In this document: positions 56,094-64,000 of the stretch, in pieces
Layout: every line of letters begins with the position of its first letter
How positions within the stretch are numbered: the stretch's first letter is position 1
NCBI RefSeq assembly: GCF_040567655.1
Contig: NZ_JBEXAC010000002.1
Span: 186,001 to 250,000 of the forward strand
Reading direction: 5' to 3'
Length of the DNA: 64,000 bases
DNA from: Chitinophaga sp. H8
Lineage (GTDB): Bacteria > Bacteroidota > Bacteroidia > Chitinophagales > Chitinophagaceae
Translations under genes and position numbers: made by a program
The notes under the pieces: generated by a model
What the model saw: the letters and a program-made list of their open reading frames with translations, nothing else
Database searches by the model: none
Told to the model about the DNA's origin: nothing

Positions 56094-57944
56094 TTATGCA
56101 AGCATCTCACGGATCCTTACTACCAATTCACTCTTGGTAATAGGTACGCCCATGATCTTATGATATCCCTGTGCATCAATCAGATACTGATCACGGATAA
56201 TGCGGATCAGCTGTCCGTTATTGATTTCAGGGATCAACACCTTATCATAGCTGTGCAGGATATCTCCCAGATTCTTAGGGAAAGGGCGAAGGTGACGGAG
56301 ATGGGCATGTGCCACTTCATGGCCTTCTTCCAGCAATTCCAGCACGGCACTTTTAATAGATCCAAAAGTAGAGCCCCATCCCAATACCAGTACTTTACCT
56401 TTTTCAGGGCCCAGTTCAATCTTTTGCAGAGGGATATGGTCCGCTATTTTATCTACTTTTTCCTGGCGGATCTTAACCATGAGCTGGTGATTTTCTGCAT
56501 CATAGCTCACATTACCGGTGATGTTTTGCTTTTCAAGCCCGCCAATACGGTGTTCCAGTCCAGGTGTACCAGGTATTGCCCAGGGGCGTACCAGGTTTTC
56601 ATCCCGGTGATAAGGTAAGAAGGTTTCTTCTCCTTCTTCCAGTCCCTTTTTGAATTTCACTTCAATAGCTGGTAAGTCGGCGCTCTTAGGGAATCTCCAG
56701 GGTTCAGAACCATTGGCAATATAACCATCGCTCAGGAAGATCACCGGTGTCATGTGCTGTACGGCAATCCTGAAGGCATCAAATATGCCGTTGAAGCAAT
56801 CAGCAGGGGTGGCTGCCGCAACGATCGGCATCGGGCATTCTCCGTTACGGCCGTAATAAGCCTGCAACAAATCCGACTGTTCCGTTTTGGTAGGTAATCC
56901 CGTAGAAGGGCCTCCACGCTGAATATTAATGATCAGCAGCGGTATTTCCAGCATTACTGCCAGCCCCATGGCTTCCCCTTTCAGGGCCATACCAGGGCCG
57001 GAAGTGGTGGTTACACCCATATGCCCACCATAAGAAGCGCCAATCGCCGAGCTAATGCCCGCAATTTCGTCTTCTGCCTGGAAAGTACGGATACCGAAGT
57101 TTTTATATTTACTCAGGTCATGCAGGATGTCTGATGCCGGTGTAATAGGATAAGTACCCAGAAAAATAGGTAGGTTCGCTTTTTGGGAAGCTGCCACCAG
57201 CCCATAAGAAAGGGCTGTATTTCCGGTAATGCTGCGGTAAGTACCCGGTTCCATACGGGCTTTCTCCACACGGAAACGCGTGGTAAACGCCTCTACCGTA
57301 TCTCCGAAGTTATAACCGGCACGCAGGGTACGGAGGTTACTTTCCAGTATCTCCGGTTTTTTACCAAACTTCTCCACGAGGAAAGTTTCCGTGTTCTCCA
57401 TGTTACGGTCGTACAGCCAGTACAGGAAGCCCAATACAAACATGTTCTTGGCACGGTCTTTCTCCTTCATACCCATGTTAATATCCTTCAGCGCTTCCCG
57501 GGTCATTTTTGTAACGTCCATGGTATGTAGCTGATAATCAGCCAGTGATCCATCTTCCAAAGGATTTACGCCTTCGGGATAATTGGCCAGCCGCAGGTTC
57601 TTGGCATCAAAGCCGTCTGTATTGGCAATAATGATCCCTCCTTTTTTCAGCCCTTTCATATTCACTTTCAGTGCTGCCGCATTCATGGCTACCAGCACAT
57701 CACAGGCATCGCCTGGTGTGAAAATACGGTTGGAAGAAAAATGCAGCTGGAAGCCGCTCACGCCTGGCAAGGTGCCTATCGGGGCACGTATTTCGGCCGG
57801 AAAGTCCGGGAAAGTACTCAGGTCATTTCCTATTAATGCGGTATTATTTGAAAACTGACTACCGGTCAACTGCATGCCATCTCCACTATCCCCGGCAAAT
57901 TTTATAACAACATCTTCTATCTGTTGTATCGTAGTATTAGCCAT
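56094..57944 (-). CDS. korA: 2-oxoacid:ferredoxin oxidoreductase, fused gamma/alpha subunit
   Basis: KorA with KorB oxidises 2-oxoglutarate to succinyl-CoA and reduces ferredoxin. This 616-residue subunit has the gamma part first (KFAGDSGDGMQLTGSQFSNN, residues 1-190) and then the alpha part (GTYPITPASDILHDLSKY, AIGASYGGHMGVTTTSGPGMALK). The TPP- and cluster-binding beta subunit (korB), which normally follows immediately, is not next to it: downstream is the DUF6134-like gene. The partner must be elsewhere on the genome. Confidence 0.93.
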   Translation of the reverse strand: MANTTIQQIEDVVIKFAGDSGDGMQLTGSQFSNNTALIGNDLSTFPDFPAEIRAPIGTLPGVSGFQLHFSSNRIFTPGDACDVLVAMNAAALKVNMKGLKKGGIIIANTDGFDAKNLRLANYPEGVNPLEDGSLADYQLHTMDVTKMTREALKDINMGMKEKDRAKNMFVLGFLYWLYDRNMENTETFLVEKFGKKPEILESNLRTLRAGYNFGDTVEAFTTRFRVEKARMEPGTYRSITGNTALSYGLVAASQKANLPIFLGTYPITPASDILHDLSKYKNFGIRTFQAEDEIAGISSAIGASYGGHMGVTTTSGPGMALKGEAMGLAVMLEIPLLIINIQRGGPSTGLPTKTEQSDLLQAYYGRNGECPMPIVAAATPADCFNGIFDAFRIAVQHMTPVIFLSDGYIANGSEPWRFPKSADLPAIEVKFKKGLEEGEETFLPYHRDENLVRPWAIPGTPGLEHRIGGLEKQNITGNVSYDAENHQLMVKIRQEKVDKIADHIPLQKIELGPEKGKVLVLGWGSTFGSIKSAVLELLEEGHEVAHAHLRHLRPFPKNLGDILHSYDKVLIPEINNGQLIRIIRDQYLIDAQGYHKIMGVPITKSELVVRIREMLA

Positions 57945-58083
57945 TGCTCATCCATTTAAGACTGTAAATTTAGCAATTCGCCAGGAAGTAATGTTACTCG
58001 TAAGCGGAATAATACTAATTACACCACAAAAGTACACAAACTTAGTAGACTTTATAGCCCGCTGGCACTTGTCCATATTGATA

Positions 58084-58106
58084 TTTGGTTATACCACATA
58101 ACCAAA
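58084..58106. promoter_or_regulatory. Inverted repeat between korA and the Bax-inhibitor gene
   Basis: TTTGGTTAT and ATAACCAAA are a perfect nine-base inverted repeat with a five-base spacer, about 140 bases before the korA start and 100 before the Bax-inhibitor gene. It has the form of a regulator operator. Confidence 0.45.
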
Positions 58107-58204
58107 AGTTATGACCCAACTGATTAAAACGCGGCCCAGCACGCTTTAACAAAACTTTCACCGATTTAGTTGTATTTTTATCCCGCAATAAAAACATATT
58201 TTAT

Positions 58205-58945
58205 ATGGCAATTTTTGAATCGAATAACCCTGTACTGAAACAAAAAACCTTTGAAGAAGCTTCCCGTATACACGATGGCGGAGTAATGACCATCGGAGGT
58301 ACCGTAAATAAAGTAGCTTTTTTACTGCTGATGGTAATGGCTGCTGCAGTTTATTCCTGGGGACTGTTTTCCAAAGGTGAAAATGTAACACCTTTTATGA
58401 TAGGTGGTGCTATTGGTGGTTTTATACTCGCACTGGTCATTATATTTAAGAAAGAATGGGCACCATACCTGGCTCCGGCCTATGCTCTGGCAGAAGGTTT
58501 ATTCCTGGGTGCTATCTCCGCTTACTATGGCAGCCTGTATGAAGGTATTGTATTGCAGGCGGTAGGACTTACTTTTGGTACCTTCCTGGCTATGCTGGCA
58601 TTGTATAAGTTCCAGGTGATCCGTGCTACTGAAAAATTCAGGGCCATTATTATCACTGCTACTGCCGGTATCGCTATATTTTATTTAATTGCGATGGTCC
58701 TGCGTATGTTTAATATCAATATTCCTTTCCTTCATGAAGGCAGCACCTTTGGTATTATATTCTCCTTTGTGGTGGTAGGTATCGCAGCGCTGAACCTGAT
58801 CCTGGATTTTGACATGATCGAAAACGGTGCGGCACAGGGAGCTCCCAAATACTTCGAATGGTTTGCAGGTTTTGGCCTCCTCGTTACCCTGGTATGGTTA
58901 TACCTGGAAATACTCCGTTTGCTGGCCAAACTGAACAGAAGATAA
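58205..58945 (+). CDS. Bax inhibitor-1/YccA-family membrane protein
   Basis: This 246-residue protein has seven hydrophobic helices and the family features QKTFEEASRIHDGGVMTIGGTVNKVAFLLL at the start and NLILDFDMIENGAAQGAPKYFEWFAGFGLLVTLVWLYLEILRLL at the end. Relatives are calcium-leak channels or modulators of membrane proteases. It stands alone between korA and the tail-fibre-like gene. Confidence 0.9.
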   Translation: MAIFESNNPVLKQKTFEEASRIHDGGVMTIGGTVNKVAFLLLMVMAAAVYSWGLFSKGENVTPFMIGGAIGGFILALVIIFKKEWAPYLAPAYALAEGLFLGAISAYYGSLYEGIVLQAVGLTFGTFLAMLALYKFQVIRATEKFRAIIITATAGIAIFYLIAMVLRMFNINIPFLHEGSTFGIIFSFVVVGIAALNLILDFDMIENGAAQGAPKYFEWFAGFGLLVTLVWLYLEILRLLAKLNRR

Positions 58946-58968
58946 CCGTCGTCATAAAACGATATAAT

Positions 58969-59001
58969 GGGGCTGTATCAATGCTGATACGGCCCTTTTT
59001 A
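58969..59001 (+). terminator. Terminator after the Bax-inhibitor gene
   Basis: GGGGCTGTATCA and TGATACGGCCC pair around ATGC, followed by five T residues. Confidence 0.8.
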
Positions 59002-59013
59002 GTATACAGCATC

Positions 59014-59044
59014 TTGCATTAAGTCTGCCTATCCATTATATTTG
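59014..59044 (+). promoter_or_regulatory. Promoter for the tail-fibre-like gene
   Basis: TTG (59014-59016), 20 bases, TATATTTG (59037-59044). The transcript would start near 59050, which rules out the TTG at 59042 and supports the ATG at 59096. Confidence 0.65.
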
Positions 59045-59095
59045 TTGCTAATCATTTTTGTTAATCATTTTAAAACCCTTTTATCCCGCTCAACT

Positions 59096-60163
59096 ATGAA
59101 AGCATGTTTTGCCCTATTAGTAACACTACTAACGTCCTTTGTCAGCCTTAATACATTTGCTGCACCAGCTCCACCGGATACGGCCATTCATATGGTAGCT
59201 CCGCAGGAAAAGATGCCCAACCTGATGGTGAAAAATAATGCGCTTATCAGCCCCCTGGCCTATAACACAGGAGATTGGACTTATATGGGTTATACTCAGG
59301 AATGGGTAGCTCCCTATCGCCCCTATTACTACAAGCTTTTGCAGCTAAATGATCCGGCGCACCGGTATTCAAGTATCATAGAGCTATCCATTGAGGGCGA
59401 TCCTAATTATTTTAATCATCAAAGTACCTATCGCATTCGGGTGGATAAAGTACCTGGTACTACTACCCGTTTTGACGGTATGGAAATAAAATGTATTTCC
59501 GGCAATGCCCGTGGTGCAACCTTCTTTGTTTATAATGACGCTTTATGGGTATCTTCCAATTATTTATGGGGATATGTATTTTATCGTACTATCGCCGATT
59601 TCCATGATAGCCCAATGGTTACAGCGCCATACACCCCTAGTCTTGTACGTCCCGTCAGTGCGCTCGTTATCACAACAGATTATGGCCTTAAATGCGACTT
59701 CGATAATAACCAGTTTTACAAACTACCCTACCACGATGTACAGGGTAATGCCTATTTTGATAGTAACGTAGGTATTGGTACTAATGATACCAAAGGTTAT
59801 AAACTGGCAGTGAATGGTGCGGGAATTTTTACGAAAATAAAAGTAAAAGAATTTGGTGCCTGGCCGGATTTTGTATTTGAACCCACCTACCGGCTACCTT
59901 CTCTACAGGAAGTAGAACAATATATTACCACGAATAAACATCTTCCTGATATGCCCACTGCTGCTACGGTAGCACAGGAAGGATTAGATCTGGGAGAAAT
60001 GAACAGGAAACTGTTACAGAAAGTAGAAGAACTTACGTTATACCTGATTGAAGGCAACAAAAAAAATGAAGCATTGGAGCGCCAGCTCATAGCCAACGAA
60101 AAGAAAAATACTGCATTGGAAAACAGGCTGGAGATATTGGAAAAACAACAGCAAAAAAGATAA
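59096..60163 (+). CDS. Exported tail-fibre-like protein with S74-type C-terminus
   Basis: This 355-residue protein has a signal peptide (ending TFAAP) and a C-terminal region with VGIGTNDTKGYKLAVNGAGIFTKIKVKEF, PSLQEVEQYITTNKHLPDMP and GLDLGEMNRKLLQKVEELTLYLIEG, ending in a coiled coil. That region matches the tail-fibre/intramolecular-chaperone type (S74-like) often found in Bacteroidota exported proteins. The middle (GDWTYMGYTQEWVAPYRPYY) is unique. It is probably a trimeric surface protein rather than a phage gene: no other phage gene is present and it has a signal peptide. Confidence 0.75.
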   Translation: MKACFALLVTLLTSFVSLNTFAAPAPPDTAIHMVAPQEKMPNLMVKNNALISPLAYNTGDWTYMGYTQEWVAPYRPYYYKLLQLNDPAHRYSSIIELSIEGDPNYFNHQSTYRIRVDKVPGTTTRFDGMEIKCISGNARGATFFVYNDALWVSSNYLWGYVFYRTIADFHDSPMVTAPYTPSLVRPVSALVITTDYGLKCDFDNNQFYKLPYHDVQGNAYFDSNVGIGTNDTKGYKLAVNGAGIFTKIKVKEFGAWPDFVFEPTYRLPSLQEVEQYITTNKHLPDMPTAATVAQEGLDLGEMNRKLLQKVEELTLYLIEGNKKNEALERQLIANEKKNTALENRLEILEKQQQKR

Positions 60164-60479
60164 CAATCTCAGGTAGCAGATGAGTTGCTACGAATCTGTT
60201 TACGATAAAAAAGGCTGCTGGTTTTCAGCAGTCTTTTTTTATTCAATAAAATACAGCCGCACACGGCCAATTACACTCAAGCCCTTATTGTTAAAGCTTT
60301 TCTAAAGAAATGTTAAACCAATTGATCTGAAAAAAAAGTGGCACCGGTGGCATGGTAATTGCAAAATTACCATTGAACCTGTTAGCAGTCCTTTACTATA
60401 AAAATGGAAACACCGCAGGAATTGCTGACCTATATTATTACCATATTTTTTATTGTTGAACCATTTAAAACTTTTAGCC
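60164..60479. other. Intergenic region with terminator, inverted repeats and promoter
   Basis: This 316-base gap starts with a terminator (60206-60240). A perfect inverted repeat ATGGTAATT/AATTACCAT lies at 60352-60373 beside the palindrome CACCGGTG. TTG (60422-60424), 19 bases, TATTTTTT gives a near-consensus promoter before the small secreted protein. No gene is visible. Confidence 0.5.
60206..60240 (+). terminator. Terminator after the tail-fibre-like gene
   Basis: A-run, GGCTGCTG, GTTTT loop, CAGCAGTC and seven T residues. Confidence 0.8.
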
Positions 60480-60797
60480 ATGAAAAACTTAAAATTAACA
60501 ATGATAGCACTTGCCACTGTAGCATTTGGCACCTTTTCATTTAAAGGTATTGACGGTGGATCTATTACAGGTAAAGTAACACCTGCTGATGCTGCTACAG
60601 AAGCCTGGGCTATCCAGGGAACAGATACACTAAAAACAGCCGTATCTGATGGCGCTTTCACTTTTCAGGATGCCAAAGCAGGCTCCTACACCGTAATGGT
60701 AGCTGCAAAAACACCATTTAAACCAGCAGTACTGAACGATGTAAAAGTGGAAGACGGGAAAGCAACTGATCTTGGTGAGATCAAGCTATCTGAATAA
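60480..60797 (+). CDS. Small secreted carboxypeptidase-regulatory-like protein
   Basis: This 105-residue protein has a signal-like N-terminus (MKNLKLTMIALATVAFGTFSF) and one transthyretin-like beta-sandwich: ITGKVTPADAATEAWAIQGTDTLKTAVSDGAFTFQDAKAGSYTVMV. That is the carboxypeptidase-regulatory fold, used for binding rather than catalysis. ATG at 60480 is the natural start. A terminator follows. It is not clearly linked to its neighbours. Confidence 0.75.
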   Translation: MKNLKLTMIALATVAFGTFSFKGIDGGSITGKVTPADAATEAWAIQGTDTLKTAVSDGAFTFQDAKAGSYTVMVAAKTPFKPAVLNDVKVEDGKATDLGEIKLSE

Positions 60798-60832
60798 ACA
60801 TTTGCAATAGTTGGTTTTCATAGGGGTTAATC

Positions 60833-60875
60833 AAAAAGCCGGTTCCATACTTCTGTATGGCCGGCTTCTTTTTTT
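60833..60875 (+). terminator. Terminator after the small secreted protein gene
   Basis: AAAAAGCCGG with CCATAC and GTATGG with CCGGCTT form the stem, followed by a T-run. Confidence 0.85.
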
Positions 60876-60933
60876 ATGCTACTTATAGGGGTAGGGCTTC
60901 AAAATACCGTCATAGTACTAAACACGATGTAAA

Positions 60934-61710
60934 ATGAGATACCCCTTCCTCAAAAATGACATAAAAAAACAAGTGGTGGTAACATACACCAGCCTGAGTA
61001 TTAGCTGGTTATTACTGATGATTGCCATATTCAGCTTTATCTTGTCCGGCTGCAGGCGGGATACGATCGTTGGTTCCGGGCATGTTATTACAGAAGAACG
61101 TCCTATTGATCCTTTCTCCGAAGTAACTGTTGATGGTTCATTCGATATACAACTGACGCAAGACGGTAACCAGCCCCTTAAAATTGAGGCAGAAGACAAT
61201 GTAATGCGGGTAGTAGAAACCTACGTAAGCGGCAATACCCTGCGGATAAAAATAAAAGACCATACTAATCTCCGCCGTTATAAAACAATACAGGTATATG
61301 TTCACAGCGCTGCTTTTAACCGGGTTATTTTCTCCGGAAGCGGCTCACTCAATACAACGGATACCATACGGGCCAGCAAGTTTACCTACGAGCTGAATGG
61401 CAGCGCTTCTGCTAATCTGACCCTGAATGCCGACCAGATAGCAACCATTATTAACGGATCCGGTAATATGCGTTTTAAAGGCAAAGCCAATAGTTATAAT
61501 AGTGAAATTAACGGTAGCGGCGATATCAATGGACTGGATCTGCTTACCCATAATGCTTCTCTCACTGTGCATGGCTCCGGGGATCAAAGCATCAGTGTTG
61601 ATACCCAACTGGATGTGAATATTTATGGCAGCGGTAATGTACAGTACAAAGGCAATCCCGGCAAGGTCAATTCCAATGTACAAGGCTCCGGTAAAGTAAT
61701 TAAACGCTGA
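60934..61710 (+). CDS. Head-GIN-domain (DUF2807) lipoprotein
   Basis: This 258-residue lipoprotein (lipobox ILSGC, Cys40, after an unusually long N-terminal segment) has a DUF2807 domain: FSEVTVDGSFDIQLTQDG, then serial beta-helix turns with GSGS-type motifs (INGSGNMRFKGKA, INGSGDINGLDL, VHGSGDQSISVD, IYGSGNVQYKGNPG). The fold is a right-handed beta-helix adhesin-like solenoid. Function unknown; it is exported and anchored in the envelope. It precedes the sigma-factor operon by about 100 bases. Confidence 0.88.
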   Translation: MRYPFLKNDIKKQVVVTYTSLSISWLLLMIAIFSFILSGCRRDTIVGSGHVITEERPIDPFSEVTVDGSFDIQLTQDGNQPLKIEAEDNVMRVVETYVSGNTLRIKIKDHTNLRRYKTIQVYVHSAAFNRVIFSGSGSLNTTDTIRASKFTYELNGSASANLTLNADQIATIINGSGNMRFKGKANSYNSEINGSGDINGLDLLTHNASLTVHGSGDQSISVDTQLDVNIYGSGNVQYKGNPGKVNSNVQGSGKVIKR

Positions 61711-61802
61711 TCATTCATTTCTGACTGTCACACATGCTAACAATTAAAAACACATCTCCTGTTATCGACGATGGCACACATACACCCAATAGTGTGAAAA
61801 GC

Positions 61803-61810
61803 TATTTTTG
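61803..61810 (+). promoter_or_regulatory. -7 element four bases before the sigma-factor ATG
   Basis: TATTTTTG-TACT-ATG: exact TAnnTTTG with the same spacing as at ade, dut and the M23 peptidase. It supports 61815 as the start and predicts a leaderless message. Confidence 0.6.
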
Positions 61811-61814
61811 TACT

Positions 61815-62399
61815 ATGCCGGAAAATACCAGGTTACATGAACTGTTAGCCGAAAATGAACAGGCATTTATAGAAGCTTTGTTCAAGGCCTATTTCCCTAT
61901 GGTATGCAAAACCATTTACAGGCTGGTACAGGATGCTCCTGTTGCAGAAGACCTGGCACAGGAACTGTTTATTAAAATATGGAATAAACGTAACAGCCTG
62001 CAGGATATTTATTTCAAAGCCTATCTCCATAAGTCTGCTATTAATATGGCCCTGGATTACCTGGATAAAACCAGGCGAAAAGGGCAGCATACGCCCCTGG
62101 ATGAAACAATGGTATTGGTGCAATCCGCACATTCCGGACAAAACATCCAGCAAACTAAAATACATATTCAGGAGGCTATTAACCGCCTGCCGGAAAAATG
62201 CAGGGAAATATTCATCCTCAGCCGGTATGAAGAAATGTCTTATCGCGAAATTGCAGACACCTTAAATATTTCTGTCAAAACAGTAGAAAACCAGGTGATC
62301 ACCGCACTGAAAAAATTACGGGTTTCGCTGCAGGAATATCTGCAGGCATATCTGCTGGTGATAGCGACACCACTTTACCCTTTATTTTTAAACTTTTAA
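61815..62399 (+). CDS. ECF-type RNA polymerase sigma-70 factor (FecI-like)
   Basis: This 194-residue sigma factor has region 2 (APVAEDLAQELFIKIWNKR) and region 4 (RLPEKCREIFILSRYEEMSYREIADTLNISVKTVENQ), the Bacteroidota FecI-like type. It is followed four bases later by fecR and then by a receptor gene, so it should respond to an outer-membrane ligand through FecR. The start at 61815 is preferred over 61734, because the promoter element lies between. The last 15 residues are hydrophobic (YLLVIATPLYPLFLNF), a common tail for this type. Confidence 0.92.
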   Translation: MPENTRLHELLAENEQAFIEALFKAYFPMVCKTIYRLVQDAPVAEDLAQELFIKIWNKRNSLQDIYFKAYLHKSAINMALDYLDKTRRKGQHTPLDETMVLVQSAHSGQNIQQTKIHIQEAINRLPEKCREIFILSRYEEMSYREIADTLNISVKTVENQVITALKKLRVSLQEYLQAYLLVIATPLYPLFLNF

Positions 62400-62403
62400 T
62401 GGA

Positions 62404-63396
62404 ATGCATCATATGATTGACCAGATAGATACGCTCATTGCCCGCTCCATTGAAAACACCATCACTCCTGCAGAACAGGCGCAGCTGGATAACTGGCTGC
62501 AGGAAGATGTGGCCAACCGGCAATATTTTGAAACACTGAAAAACACCTGGTTGTTTGCCGGCAAATCCAATCCGAATTATACGCCTGATACCATCCACAA
62601 CTGGGAGCGTTTTCAGCAACGGGTGGCCGAACAAGGTACTACCCCACAGCCCCGCTTTGTAATCACTTACCGCAACATTTTCAGGGTGGCGGCAGCGCTT
62701 ATTGTTCTGGCTGGGGCTACGCTGCTGTACCTGCTTTTCTTTACGCAATATGATACTACTGTTCTCACCGCAGTGGGAGAGAAAAAACAAATAACCCTAC
62801 CAGATGGTACCGCAGTATTTATGAACCAGGGAAGCAGTATAGAATATGCGCCGGGGTTTTCCGGTGCAGAAAGAACAGTACGTTTACAGGGGGAAGCCTT
62901 CTTTGAAGTAACGCAGCAGGCGGCCAAACCATTTGTAGTACTTACCTCCATCTCTAAAACAAAGGTGCTGGGTACCTCTTTTGATATAAAGGCATATGAT
63001 GGACAGGCGGTAGAAATAGCGGTATTAAGCGGGAAAGTAGCTTTCTCTGACAAAAAAGGGAAGGAGTCTCCCGTTACGCTGGCTACCGGTCATAAAGCTA
63101 TTTTACAGTCCGGCCAGAATATCCGGCAGATTCCAATAGCAGACCCTAACTTTATGGCCTGGAAAGAAAACAGGCTACTTTTCCAGGATACCCCATTGTC
63201 AACCGTAATAGGTACCCTGGAAAGCTATTTCAACGTGGATATCACGGTCATTACCCCGGAAGTTTTAACGTACAAATACACAGGCAGTTTTGATGCACCC
63301 CGGCTGGAAGAAACATTAAACGCTATCTGTACATCGGCAAACCTTACCTGGACAAAAGAAAAAGACCAATATAAAATAAGTACGAAAATACCGTAA
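62404..63396 (+). CDS. FecR-family anti-sigma factor with DUF4974
   Basis: This 330-residue protein has a cytoplasmic N-terminal sigma-binding part (residues 1-90), one membrane helix (VAAALIVLAGATLLYLLFF, near 97-115), a periplasmic FecR domain (AVGEKKQITLPDGTAVFMNQGSSIEYAPGFSG, LQGEAFFEVTQQAAKPFVV, VLGTSFDIKAY) and a C-terminal DUF4974 domain. FecR passes the signal from the plug domain of a TonB receptor to the sigma factor. It lies directly between the sigma and receptor genes. Confidence 0.92.
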   Translation: MHHMIDQIDTLIARSIENTITPAEQAQLDNWLQEDVANRQYFETLKNTWLFAGKSNPNYTPDTIHNWERFQQRVAEQGTTPQPRFVITYRNIFRVAAALIVLAGATLLYLLFFTQYDTTVLTAVGEKKQITLPDGTAVFMNQGSSIEYAPGFSGAERTVRLQGEAFFEVTQQAAKPFVVLTSISKTKVLGTSFDIKAYDGQAVEIAVLSGKVAFSDKKGKESPVTLATGHKAILQSGQNIRQIPIADPNFMAWKENRLLFQDTPLSTVIGTLESYFNVDITVITPEVLTYKYTGSFDAPRLEETLNAICTSANLTWTKEKDQYKISTKIP

Positions 63397-63404
63397 TAAT
63401 AGGA

Positions 63405-64000
63405 ATGCCCGCTAAACTGCTGTCACTGCTGTTCCTGCTGCTGTGCTTCTTTGCTACAGCGCAAACAACCTCCCGTTTGCAACAACGTGTGAGCGTAGTA
63501 GTTACACATGGCTCATTGGAAGAACTGCTGACCAATATTCAACAACGTTATAACATCTCCTTCTCTTACGTACGGCAGTTAATCCCTTTACAGCACAAAG
63601 TAACTGTTCGTGCCAATGGCCAGCCTTTAAGCACGGTATTACAACAGGCACTACAGGGTACAGGAATTACCTTTCATGAGGCAGGCACGCAGATTATTTT
63701 AAGTCCTCCGCTTACCGCTGCTAAAAATGACAGTACCTATACCCAAACTGTACAAGGGACAGTAATGGATAAAGCCTTACTATTGCCAATAGCAGGTGCT
63801 ACGGTAATGATTACCTCCCTTCCGGGAAAAGGTACCGTTACAGATGAAAATGGCCGCTTTCAGATCATGCATATCCCTGTGGGCCGCCATGAAATACAGG
63901 TGCGCTCTATCGGATACCAAACTGCACAAATACCCAATGTGCTGGTCATTTCCGGGAAGCAAACCCTCCTGCCCATTACCCTGGAAGAGAGTGCTTTACT
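63405..64000 (+). CDS. Outer-membrane receptor, N-terminal part (STN and CarboxypepD_reg-like domains)
   Basis: The frame opens with ATG at 63405 and stays open to the window edge (198 residues), with a signal peptide (MPAKLLSLLFLLLCFFATAQ). Residues 30-100 form an STN signalling domain (GSLEELLTNIQQRYNISFSYV, the region that contacts FecR), and 120-198 a carboxypeptidase-regulatory domain (VQGTVMDKALLLPIAGATVMI, GTVTDENGRFQIMHIPVGRHEIQVRSIGYQ). Together with sigma and FecR genes upstream, this is the start of a SusC-like or other TonB-dependent receptor. The substrate cannot be told. Confidence 0.85.
   Translation, partial: MPAKLLSLLFLLLCFFATAQTTSRLQQRVSVVVTHGSLEELLTNIQQRYNISFSYVRQLIPLQHKVTVRANGQPLSTVLQQALQGTGITFHEAGTQIILSPPLTAAKNDSTYTQTVQGTVMDKALLLPIAGATVMITSLPGKGTVTDENGRFQIMHIPVGRHEIQVRSIGYQTAQIPNVLVISGKQTLLPITLEESAL

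Noticed and set aside
59096..60163. Prophage remnant
   Set aside because: Only one tail-fibre-like domain is present, attached to a signal peptide; no integrase, capsid or lysis gene is near.

Overview
This window looks like chromosomal DNA of a Bacteroidota, most likely family Chitinophagaceae (Chitinophaga or a close relative). The evidence is: type IX secretion and gliding genes (gldJ, porU, porV, a PorP/SprF protein, gldA); Bacteroidota-restricted families (DUF4292, DUF4293, head-GIN DUF2807, CHRD lipoprotein); an ECF sigma / FecR / TonB-receptor cascade; bacillithiol synthesis (bshA); start regions with little Shine-Dalgarno signal; and many exact copies of the Bacteroidota -7 promoter element TAnnTTTG. 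About 55 protein genes are supported. I see no rRNA, tRNA, CRISPR array, transposase or prophage.

Layout. 1-7.4 kb: start of an unknown gene, malic enzyme/phosphotransacetylase fusion (maeB), a DUF4293 membrane protein, uvrA and an ECF sigma factor. 7.5-10.9 kb: a three-gene metal (probably copper) cluster of small Cys protein, YtkA/FixH-like lipoprotein and TonB receptor with a Cys cluster. 11-18.3 kb: thiolase, an M23 peptidase with C-terminal aromatic repeats, rlmN and two pseudouridine synthases. 18.6-27.4 kb: peroxiredoxin, a divergent WYL-regulator pair, CHRD lipoprotein, LolA-like protein, adenine deaminase, diheme cytochrome c, anmK and upp. 27.6-33.6 kb: PorP/SprF-like protein, EI24 protein, RsmI-like methyltransferase, M28 peptidase and bshA.

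33.7-38.9 kb is a minus-strand cell-envelope and nucleotide block (EnvC-like, DUF4292 lipoprotein, TPR lipoprotein, dut, ispF). 39-45.5 kb is the secretion/gliding locus, porV and porU on the minus strand with gldJ divergent. 45.8-58.9 kb holds bcp, an M23 peptidase, a DUF4332-like protein, gldA, eno, a FtsB/DivIC-like protein, nth, an MFS/oxidoreductase pair, an orphan korA and a Bax-inhibitor-1 protein. 59-64 kb holds a phage-tail-fibre-like surface protein, a small secreted protein, a head-GIN lipoprotein, and the ECF sigma / FecR / STN-receptor operon that runs off the end.

The less ordinary signals lie between genes. (1) The -7 element sits exactly four bases before the ATG at four genes (ade, dut, the 48.1-kb M23 peptidase and the 61.8-kb sigma factor), with a one-mismatch fifth case at nth, which predicts leaderless transcripts. 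(2) A dispersed intergenic repeat built from TTAGC/GCTAA words, often as facing inverted blocks and sometimes with a GCAGCG module, occurs at several places. (3) An 11-bp tandem repeat lies inside one of those blocks. (4) Many terminators share a GGGGCTG-type stem. I found no clearly novel enzymatic or defence system; the promoter architecture and the repeat family are the strongest candidates for something undescribed.
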